A stretch of 6,694 bases of DNA from assembly GCF_963558545.1 (NCBI RefSeq), contig NZ_CAUWHO010000071.1, positions 1 through 6,694 on the forward strand. The letters are read 5' to 3'. Source of the stretch: Tyzzerella sp963558545 (GTDB taxonomy: Bacteria > Bacillota > Clostridia > Lachnospirales > CAG-274). Below are positions 1 through 5,153 of this stretch, one piece after another. The translations under genes were made by a program, and so were the position numbers. Positions within the stretch are counted from its first letter, which is position 1, and every line of letters starts with the position of its first letter. Below the pieces are notes generated by a model that was not told the origin of the DNA, ran no database searches, and worked only from the letters and a program-made list of their open reading frames with translations.

Positions 1-1587
1 AATAGTTAAATAGTCTGATAAGCCGTATTCTTCTAATTTTTTAAGATAACTATCCCATTCTTTATCTATGCCACCATTTAATATCCATTCAGCTTTCTTT
101 TGATTTGTATATTTCTCTATATCTGCTTGGTATTTAGAAACAGCATCTAAATCTTCTTGAGACATAAATATGTTAGGATATACATATTCCATATTCATAT
201 CTTTAACATAAACAGAGTGTAATATATCAAGTCTTGCTTTAGCATCATCTGGCATAGTTGTAACAGTTCCATAGTAACTATCTAAAACAGCTAAAGGTCC
301 GTTTACAGATTGTGCTTCTCTAACTTCAACTGGAGATTCACTTCCTAAATCCGAATGTTGTAATGTGCCATCTTCTTTTAATTCAAAAATATTAAACTTG
401 CCATCTTCTCCATAAGTACCCCAATTATTTTGAACAGATTGAATTGGTTCATACATTAAATCTATCCATTTAGCTGCTAGCTCTTTATTCTCACAAGCAG
501 ATGTTAAAACCATTCTACCTACCTCTAAACCACCAGTAGCACTGCCATTTTGACGTACTGCATTTACCATACCATCTGGTCCCTTTAAAGCTGGTAATGG
601 AACATAATCTTTAGGATTTGAAACTATATTAGCACTATCCCAAGTAAAAAATACACCATATCTTCCTGCTTTACCTTTTGCTACAAAAGTAGCCCAGTCT
701 TGTGTAAATGCTTCAGGATCAAAAAGCCCTTCTTTTTGTATAGAGTTTAGCCACTTAATTCCTTCTTTATACCCTTCTTGTGTAGCCGTATATATTACCT
801 CTTTATCATTTGTTATAGAAATATGGTCTGGTACATCGCCATATCCTTCACCAAAAGCACCTAGTAAAAATCCTGGGTCCTGGTCACCACCATTTATAAT
901 AAATGACATAGGTATAATGTCATCTCTACCCTCAGGTTTTTTTTCTTTAAAAGCTTTTAATGTATTATAAAACTCATCTGTTGTAGTAGGTATAGGTAAA
1001 CCTAGTTCATCTAACCATTTTTTATTTATCCAAGGTATACTACCTATAGACTGTATAGCCTCTTTATCTTTGCCTAATTGTTCTATCCAAGGGAAAGAAT
1101 ATATGTGTCCATCTTCTGCTGTTATTAATTTTCTATACTCTGGATTTTCATCTAATATTTTTTTAAGATTTGGCATATAATTATCAATTAAGTCTTCAAC
1201 AGGTATTATAGCACCTTGTTTTGCATATTTTAATAAATCATAATGCCCCATATTTGCATTAAACAAACCATCTGGTAAAGAGTTTTTCTTTGATAAAACT
1301 AAAGTTTTCTTTTCTGCAAATTGGCTAACAGGGTAACAAGTCCAATTTATATGTACATTTGTTTTTTCTTCTAGTCTTTTAAATATGGCTCTTTCATTAG
1401 GTTCTTGTGTTGTTCTATCTGGTGCATGTGTTATAAAATCAAGAGTTGCTGTTTCTTGTAAAGGAAAAGATACATTAGTTAAAACTTCTGTAGTTTTATA
1501 TTCTTTTTTATTTCCACAACCTAATAATGTACCAGATAAAATAGCACTTGATAAAACAATTGCTAAACATTTTTTAAGTTTTTTCAT
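1..1587 (-). CDS. Extracellular solute-binding lipoprotein of a sugar ABC importer (LplA/YtcQ-like), C-terminus cut by window edge
   Basis: This is the substrate-capturing lipoprotein of the importer encoded just upstream; it would sit on the outer face of the membrane and pass ligand to the two permeases. The reading frame is open for 529 codons from the ATG at 1587 down to base 1 with no stop. The N-terminus is a lipoprotein signal: basic MKKLKK, a hydrophobic stretch, then a lipobox Leu-Leu-Gly-Cys at residues 21-24 followed by GNKKE. The remainder resembles the long (about 540-560 residue) type 2 periplasmic-binding proteins common in Paenibacillus and Clostridia, with a segment near residue 60 reading EEKTNVHINW and an aromatic-rich region. 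The last visible residues (GLSDYLTI) lie close to the usual C-terminus, so perhaps 10-20 residues are missing. The start is fixed by AAGGAGTG eight bases upstream. It lies 34 bases after permease 2, the last visible gene of the operon. The ligand cannot be read from sequence. Family call confident, substrate unknown. Confidence 0.9.
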   Translation of the reverse strand, partial: MKKLKKCLAIVLSSAILSGTLLGCGNKKEYKTTEVLTNVSFPLQETATLDFITHAPDRTTQEPNERAIFKRLEEKTNVHINWTCYPVSQFAEKKTLVLSKKNSLPDGLFNANMGHYDLLKYAKQGAIIPVEDLIDNYMPNLKKILDENPEYRKLITAEDGHIYSFPWIEQLGKDKEAIQSIGSIPWINKKWLDELGLPIPTTTDEFYNTLKAFKEKKPEGRDDIIPMSFIINGGDQDPGFLLGAFGEGYGDVPDHISITNDKEVIYTATQEGYKEGIKWLNSIQKEGLFDPEAFTQDWATFVAKGKAGRYGVFFTWDSANIVSNPKDYVPLPALKGPDGMVNAVRQNGSATGGLEVGRMVLTSACENKELAAKWIDLMYEPIQSVQNNWGTYGEDGKFNIFELKEDGTLQHSDLGSESPVEVREAQSVNGPLAVLDSYYGTVTTMPDDAKARLDILHSVYVKDMNMEYVYPNIFMSQEDLDAVSKYQADIEKYTNQKKAEWILNGGIDKEWDSYLKKLEEYGLSDYLTI

Positions 1588-1595
1588 AACATTTT

Positions 1596-1603
1596 CACTC
1601 CTT
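1596..1603 (-). promoter_or_regulatory. Ribosome binding site of the solute-binding protein
   Basis: Read on the minus strand this is AAGGAGTG, followed by eight bases and the ATG at 1587. A second ATG at 1594-1592 is in another frame and meets a stop within two codons, so 1587 is the start. Confidence 0.8.
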
Positions 1604-1621
1604 ATAAAAATTATTTATAGT

Positions 1622-2521
1622 CTAACCTTTTAATGAACCAACCATTATTCCATTATCAAAATATTTTTGGAAAAATGGATACATTATTAAAAGAGGTAAA
1701 CTTGATATAACAATAGTAGAATATTTTAATAATTCTGCTATTTTAGACATTTCTGCTGTACTTTCTATATCAGCTATCATACCAGGTCTTGGTTGATTTT
1801 GTATTAATATAGACCTTATAACTAATTGTAAGGGTTGTTTGTCTGCATCATCTAAGTAAATCATTGCATCAAAGTAGCTATTCCACATACCAACAAAAGC
1901 ATATAAAATTAAAACTGCTATCATTGGTTTTGCTAACGGAAAGGCTATTTTTAAGAAGTGATAAAATTCACTTGCACCATCTAACGCTGATGCTTCTCTT
2001 AAATCCTTTGGCATATTTCTAAAGTATGTTCTTGCTAAAATAATGTTCCAAACATTAACTGCTCCTGGAAGTAATATAGCCCATATAGTATTTAGCATAC
2101 CTAAATTATCTATTAATAAGTATGTAGGGATTAAACCACCACCAAAAAACATAGTTATTAAAAACATAATATTAAAAAATTTTCTACCTACAAATTCTTC
2201 CTTTGACATTGGATAAGCTGCTAAAACACTAACCATTGTTGTTATTATAGAAAATAAAAAAGAATATATAATAGAATTTACATAGCCTTTTATAATTAAT
2301 TTATCTTCAAAAACACGTTTATAGCCATTTAAACTCCAATCACTAGGATTAAAACTAATACCACTATTATTAAGTACATTAGGGTCCATAAAAGAGGCAA
2401 TAAATATATAAATAAGTGGTACTATTATAGATATAACAAATAGAGATAAAAATATATACAGTATTGTTACTAATATTTTATCTTGTAATGTATGATTTTT
2501 AAAAATTTTCTTTTTTGCCAT
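1622..2521 (-). CDS. Carbohydrate ABC transporter permease 2 (YtcP/LplC-like, MalG-type)
   Basis: This is the second membrane subunit of the importer, pairing with the permease encoded upstream to form the transport channel. At 299 residues it has the usual family length. About six membrane segments are visible, roughly residues 17-43, 80-103, 115-137, 146-165, 198-217 and 265-284. The cytoplasmic EAA loop that docks the ATPase is clear: E176-A177-S178, G182, then F194-P195. The segment MFFGGGLIPTYLLI near residues 124-137 and the C-terminal YPFFQKYFDNGIMVGSLKG are hallmarks of the YtcP/LplC branch. The frame extends upstream to an ATG at 2551, but that start would overlap permease 1 and has no ribosome site. 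The ATG at 2521 has AGGAGG six bases before it, so I chose it. The substrate is unknown; members of this branch carry oligosaccharides such as rhamnogalacturonan or uronate-containing fragments. Confidence 0.93.
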   Translation of the reverse strand: MAKKKIFKNHTLQDKILVTILYIFLSLFVISIIVPLIYIFIASFMDPNVLNNSGISFNPSDWSLNGYKRVFEDKLIIKGYVNSIIYSFLFSIITTMVSVLAAYPMSKEEFVGRKFFNIMFLITMFFGGGLIPTYLLIDNLGMLNTIWAILLPGAVNVWNIILARTYFRNMPKDLREASALDGASEFYHFLKIAFPLAKPMIAVLILYAFVGMWNSYFDAMIYLDDADKQPLQLVIRSILIQNQPRPGMIADIESTAEMSKIAELLKYSTIVISSLPLLIMYPFFQKYFDNGIMVGSLKG

Positions 2522-2527
2522 AATATA

Positions 2528-2533
2528 CCTCCT
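2528..2533 (-). promoter_or_regulatory. Ribosome binding site of permease 2, overlapping the stop codon of permease 1
   Basis: AGGAGG on the minus strand overlaps the TAG stop of permease 1 (2534-2532) and lies six bases before the ATG at 2521. The overlap suggests translational coupling of the two permeases, which keeps them in equal amounts, and it rules out the longer start at 2551. Confidence 0.85.
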
Positions 2534-3428
2534 AAAGCCCTTCTCCATCATTAAATCTTTTAACTATAGCATTTACACTTATAATAAGTATTATGTTTAT
2601 AATAGTATTAAATAATCCTACTGCAGTAGAAAAACTGTAATCTCCTCTTTCTAAACCAAGTTTATACACATAAGTAGGTATAATTTCAGATGTAACTAAG
2701 TTTAAATCTGTTTGAAGTGCATAAGCTTTTTCAAAACCTATACTCATAATACCACCTACACTTAGTATAAACTGTATTATAATAATAGGCTTAATACTAG
2801 GTAAATCTACATATTTTATTTGTTGTAATATATTAGCTCCATCTATAACTGCTGCCTCTTTTAATTCTTTGCTAGAATTTGCTAAAGCTGCTGTATATAA
2901 TATAGAAGCCCAACCTGCACCTTGCCATATACCAGATAAAATATATATAGTTCTAAAAGTCTCTGGCATAGCCATAAAGTTTATATTATTATTTATTAAT
3001 TTATTAACAGGTCCAACAGGTGATAATAAAAGAAATACTATCCCACATAAAACTATTACAGATATAAAGTTTGGCGCATATAAAACCAATTGAATTTTCT
3101 TTTTAATTTTATTACTGGAAATTAAATTTAAAACTAATGCTAAAATTATAGGAAAAGGAAATCCCCACAACAAACCATATATACTTAGCTTTAATGTATT
3201 TAATAAATATTCCATAAAGTCTGGTGAAGATAAAAATCTTTTAAAATGTTCAAATCCTACCCATTCACTACCTAATATGCCTTGTATAGGATTATAATCT
3301 TGAAAAGCTATTAATACCCCGCTCATTGGAAAATACTTAAATATTATAGTAAGTATTACTGCTGGTGCCATAAAAATTACGTATAGTTGCCAGTTTTCCT
3401 TTATATACTTTAATTTTTTACTTTGCAT
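2532..3428 (-). CDS. Carbohydrate ABC transporter permease 1 (LplB/YteP-like, MalF-type)
   Basis: This is the first gene of the importer operon and the partner of permease 2 in the membrane. The product is 298 residues with about six hydrophobic segments, near residues 14-32, 77-102, 115-136, 161-183, 213-232 and 268-288. The family hallmark KYFPMSGVLIAFQDYNP follows the first membrane span at residues 31-47. The EAA loop is canonical: E191-A192-A193, G197, then L209-P210, where it would contact a nucleotide-binding subunit. No ATPase gene is present in the window, which is normal for this group because a shared MsmX-like ATPase usually serves several importers. A GTG nine bases upstream (3437) would add three residues, but it sits inside the ribosome site AAGGGTG (3443-3437). 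The ATG at 3428 has that site eight bases before it and is preferred. The gap to permease 2 is only ten bases. Confidence 0.93.
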   Translation of the reverse strand: MQSKKLKYIKENWQLYVIFMAPAVILTIIFKYFPMSGVLIAFQDYNPIQGILGSEWVGFEHFKRFLSSPDFMEYLLNTLKLSIYGLLWGFPFPIILALVLNLISSNKIKKKIQLVLYAPNFISVIVLCGIVFLLLSPVGPVNKLINNNINFMAMPETFRTIYILSGIWQGAGWASILYTAALANSSKELKEAAVIDGANILQQIKYVDLPSIKPIIIIQFILSVGGIMSIGFEKAYALQTDLNLVTSEIIPTYVYKLGLERGDYSFSTAVGLFNTIINIILIISVNAIVKRFNDGEGL

Positions 3429-3559
3429 ATATATCACACCCTTTTACTTTTATAACATTTTTATTGCTTTATTTTTTACTTTTTTATTTATTGTTGTGTT
3501 AAAGTATAAAAACAGGTTACACTTAAATAATTTTTTAACAAAGATAAGAATAATAACCC
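3429..3559 (-). promoter_or_regulatory. Leader and probable promoter region of the importer operon
   Basis: There is no coding frame here, and importer transcription should start within it. The best -10 candidate on the minus strand is TATACT (3508-3503), about 75 bases ahead of the first start codon, but no good -35 hexamer stands at 16-18 bases, so the promoter is weak or needs an activator. The -10 candidate lies inside an imperfect inverted repeat (GTGTTAA at 3496-3502 and GTTACAC at 3516-3522 on the plus strand) that could be a regulator site. Importers of this family are often activated by AraC-type or YesN-type regulators; none is visible here. Confidence 0.3.
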
Positions 3560-3600
3560 AAAAAAAACTATATTACATTTGTTTTTTATATCAGTATAGT
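3560..3600 (-). terminator. Possible Rho-independent terminator after the kinase/HPr-remnant unit
   Basis: On the minus strand, ACTATACT (3600-3593) can pair with AATATAGT (3574-3567) to give an eight-base stem with one G-U pair, followed at once by a run of about eight T (3567-3560). The stem is AT-rich and the loop is long (18 bases), so this is a modest candidate. Its position, downstream of the kinase and the HPr remnant and ahead of the importer promoter region, is where a terminator is expected. Confidence 0.4.
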
Positions 3601-3634
3601 GAATTTAGAAATATTAAAATATAAATAAGTATTT

Positions 3635-3863
3635 TTACACGATAAATTTTCTTATTGAATGCTTAATTGTATTGATTTTAGATTTATTGTCTTATCTCAT
3701 AACAAATGTTAAAGCTTTGCTTAAATTAAGACTAAAAACACCAAAAATGGATTTTTCATCAACAGTAAATCTATCAGAAATAATTTAAAAATCACAGCCT
3801 AAAATTGATAACACAGACTACAAATTATTTCATATCATCAATAGTATCCAGCTTTATTTTAAT
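3635..3863 (-). pseudogene. Decayed HPr-family phosphocarrier-like gene
   Basis: The minus strand just after the fructokinase stop holds pieces of a small HPr-like protein in two frames. The first frame reads IKIKLDTIDDMK, then a TAA (3827-3825), then FVVCVINF, and then a TGA (3794-3792). A frameshift before 3775 leads to a second frame with DRFTVDEKSIFGVFSLNLSK, closely resembling the clostridial HPr-family core I remember as (G)RYVVDAKSIMGIFSLDLSKP. After a third in-frame stop (TAA, 3694-3692) the same frame continues through DNKSKINTIKHSIRKFIV to a natural-looking stop at 3637-3635. The total span is about 76 codons, close to an intact member of 75-85 residues. Many clostridial HPr-like proteins of this kind lack the active histidine; none is seen here either. 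A start codon is not recognisable. The remnant begins directly after the kinase, so an ancestral kinase-HPr unit is plausible. The identification rests on memory of the motif, but the order and spacing of the pieces support it. Confidence 0.62.
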
Positions 3864-4835
3864 TTAGTTCGTTTTCTCACTTCCGATAATCTCTAAAATA
3901 TCTTCTTTACTTGGCATAACTTTTAACGCACCTTTTTTTGTGGTAATAAGTGATGCACCTGCATTGGCAAATTGAAGTATTTTTTTTAACGTTATATCAT
4001 CAAACAATGAAATTTCATTGTCCAAAACAAAACTTAAAGCACAGCCAAAAAATGTATCTCCTGCACCTGTTTTTTCAATGGTCATAGCAGGATAAATTGG
4101 TGCTTTTTCTTTTGCATTTCTTGTATATGCACAGCTTCCGTTGTCTCCTAGGGTAATAAATATCAGTTGAATATTTGGATATTTTTCAAAGAGTTGATTT
4201 GAAGCTTTATCATAATCATTATGACCAAGCGTAAATTCAATTTCATTATCTGATATTTTCAGTATATTGCATTTTGAAAATCCATATTCAATTTCAGTTT
4301 TTGCATTATCAAGATTATCCCACAAAGGCTCACGGAGATTAGGGTCAAATGAAATTAAAGCTCCGCTTTTTATTGCCGTATCGATAGCAAACCTTGTAGC
4401 TTTGCGAACATCACTATGAGTAGACGAAAGTGTTCCAAAATGGAATATCTTCGACTGTTTTATCAAATCTGCATTAACTTCATCTTCTGTTAGCATCATA
4501 TCTGCACCTGGATTTCTTATAAAACTAAATTCTCTTTCACCACCTGCTAAAGTATGAACAAATGCAAGAGTTGTTGGCACTGATTTATCGACAACCAGTC
4601 CGTCTGTGCATATTCCTACACTTTTAACTGTATCAGAAAGCTGCCTACCAAACATATCATCTCCCACTTTACCGATAAATGCTGTTTTCTTTCCCAATTT
4701 TGAAAGCATCGCAAGCACATTGCAGGGTGCACCTCCAGGATTTGCCTCAAACAATTGATTTCCCTGTGGACTAATTCCACTTTCGGTAAAATCTATTAAC
4801 AATTCACCTAGAGCTATAACATCGTATTTTTTCAT
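3864..4835 (-). CDS. scrK: Fructokinase (PfkB/ribokinase family)
   Basis: This cytoplasmic sugar kinase most likely converts fructose and ATP to fructose 6-phosphate, feeding glycolysis. At 323 residues it has the normal length. The N-terminus carries the substrate-contacting G10-E11-L12-L13-I14-D15. PfkB signature 1 starts at G34-G35-A36-P37-C38-N39 and runs to GKVGDD near residues 55-60. The nucleotide region has TLGDNG at 228-233. Signature 2 holds the anion hole and catalytic base, G257-A258-G259-D260-T261-F262. The overall pattern DVIALGELLIDFTESG plus PGGAPCNVLAMLSKLGKKTAF matches clostridial and plant-like fructokinases more than ribokinases or KDG kinases. The ATG at 4835 is preceded by GAGGTG at seven bases. 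It is divergent from a LacI-type gene, and the intervening repeats suggest repression by that protein. No sucrose hydrolase or sugar PTS gene is in view, so the source of fructose is unknown. The gene is visibly richer in G and C than the importer operon. Confidence 0.92.
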   Translation of the reverse strand: MKKYDVIALGELLIDFTESGISPQGNQLFEANPGGAPCNVLAMLSKLGKKTAFIGKVGDDMFGRQLSDTVKSVGICTDGLVVDKSVPTTLAFVHTLAGGEREFSFIRNPGADMMLTEDEVNADLIKQSKIFHFGTLSSTHSDVRKATRFAIDTAIKSGALISFDPNLREPLWDNLDNAKTEIEYGFSKCNILKISDNEIEFTLGHNDYDKASNQLFEKYPNIQLIFITLGDNGSCAYTRNAKEKAPIYPAMTIEKTGAGDTFFGCALSFVLDNEISLFDDITLKKILQFANAGASLITTKKGALKVMPSKEDILEIIGSEKTN

Positions 4836-4842
4836 TTTATTT

Positions 4843-4848
4843 CACCTC
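4843..4848 (-). promoter_or_regulatory. Ribosome binding site of fructokinase
   Basis: GAGGTG on the minus strand, followed by seven bases and the ATG at 4835. Confidence 0.8.
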
Positions 4849-4930
4849 ATTTTTTAATATATAAATTGTAATTTTACCCAAACAATGGTAACTTTTTCAT
4901 ATTTTATTTATCCTATTATTCAAATAATTG

Positions 4931-4945
4931 GTTACTTTATTGATT
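4931..4945 (+). repeat. Operator-like direct repeat, copy 1
   Basis: GTTACTTTATTGATT is identical to bases 5089-5103, 158 bases away. This copy sits by the kinase promoter and runs into the TTGAT arm of the pseudo-palindrome at 4940-4957. Confidence 0.6.
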
Positions 4946-4957
4946 ATACGTTATCAA
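4940..4957. promoter_or_regulatory. LacI-type operator-like pseudo-palindrome over the kinase -10
   Basis: TTGATTATACGTTATCAA has matching outer arms TTGAT/ATCAA plus one further inner pair and a CG step near the centre. That is the usual layout of LacI/GalR-family operators, which are bent at a central CG. It covers the minus-strand TATAAT of the kinase promoter, so binding would block transcription. It also resembles a poor catabolite (cre) site, but several consensus positions are wrong. Binding protein inferred, not shown. Confidence 0.45.
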
Positions 4958-4973
4958 AAAATTAGTTATGTAA
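4943..4973 (-). promoter_or_regulatory. Candidate fructokinase promoter
   Basis: On the minus strand a perfect TATAAT (4948-4943) has TTACAT (4973-4968) 19 bases upstream. The spacing is longer than ideal, so the promoter may be weak or regulated. It would give a leader of roughly 100 bases. Another TATAAT at 4992-4987 has no acceptable -35 partner. The chosen -10 lies inside an operator-like pseudo-palindrome, which fits repression by the neighbouring LacI-type protein. Confidence 0.4.
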
Positions 4974-4984
4974 TCAGTTACTTT
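4972..4984 (+). repeat. Operator-like direct repeat, copy 2 (shorter match)
   Basis: AATCAGTTACTTT is identical to bases 5084-5096. It shares GTTACTTT with copy 1 but diverges after that. It lies next to the candidate -35 of the kinase promoter. Confidence 0.5.
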
Positions 4985-5001
4985 TAATTATATGGTACTG
5001 C

Positions 5002-5013
5002 ATAACTAGTTAT
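5002..5013. repeat. Perfect 12-base palindrome between the two promoters
   Basis: ATAACTAGTTAT is its own reverse complement. One arm (TAGTTAT) recurs at 4963-4969. It could be an extra regulator site midway between the two promoters, but in DNA this AT-rich it could also be chance. Confidence 0.3.
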
Positions 5014-5083
5014 TTGTAAAGACTTTTTTTATTTTTGTAACAAAACTATAAAAATATAACTCTTTTTTTGTGCATCTTGACAA

Positions 5084-5103
5084 AATCAGTTACTTTATTG
5101 ATT
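5084..5103 (+). repeat. Operator-like direct repeat, copy 3, overlapping the regulator's -35
   Basis: These 20 bases contain both repeated words: AATCAGTTACTTT (shared with copy 2) and GTTACTTTATTGATT (shared with copy 1). The terminal TTGATT is also the -35 of the regulator promoter, so a bound protein would exclude RNA polymerase. Confidence 0.6.
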
Positions 5104-5117
5104 TTAGTAAAGTACTG
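5087..5117. promoter_or_regulatory. Inverted repeat spanning the regulator promoter, likely autoregulatory operator
   Basis: The left arm CAGTTACTTTA (5087-5097) and right arm TAAAGTACTG (5108-5117) are reverse complements apart from one extra T in the left arm. The ten bases between them hold the -35, and the right arm fills most of the spacer to the -10. A dimer bound here would silence its own gene, a common arrangement for LacI-family regulators. Confidence 0.5.
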
Positions 5118-5126
5118 TGCTATAAT
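5098..5126 (+). promoter_or_regulatory. Sigma-A promoter of the LacI-family regulator
   Basis: TTGATT (5098-5103), a 17-base spacer and a perfect TATAAT (5121-5126) preceded by TGC, which makes an extended -10. Transcription should start near 5132-5134, leaving a leader of about 20 bases. Because this promoter lies downstream of the GTG at 5070, it rules out that codon as the start of the regulator. A TTGACA at 5077-5082 is too far from the -10 to serve it. Confidence 0.75.
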
Positions 5127-5139
5127 AATACAGATAAAC

Positions 5140-5146
5140 GGAGGTG
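5140..5146 (+). promoter_or_regulatory. Ribosome binding site of the LacI-family regulator
   Basis: GGAGGTG, seven bases before the ATG at 5154; it decides the start in favour of 5154. Confidence 0.85.
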
Positions 5147-5153
5147 TAAAATT

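Noticed and set aside
1385..1633. Plus-strand open frame of 82 codons
   Set aside because: It lies opposite the start of the solute-binding protein, has no ribosome site, and its hydrophobic tail comes from the complement of AT-rich leader sequence.
2522..2551. Longer start for permease 2 at 2551
   Set aside because: It overlaps permease 1 and lacks a ribosome site, while the ATG at 2521 has AGGAGG at six bases.
2869..3093. Plus-strand open frame of 74 codons
   Set aside because: Antisense shadow of permease 1, which has clear family motifs; no ribosome site.
5077..5126. TTGACA at 5077 as -35 of the regulator promoter
   Set aside because: It is 38 bases from the TATAAT; the TTGATT at 5098 has the correct 17-base spacing.
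5070..5153. GTG at 5070 as the start of the regulator, adding 28 residues
   Set aside because: The added part does not fit the family N-terminus, and a strong extended promoter and ribosome site lie between it and the ATG at 5154.
4836..5153. Riboswitch or attenuator in the divergent region
   Set aside because: No extended stem with a following T-run and no known aptamer pattern; the repeats look like protein binding sites.
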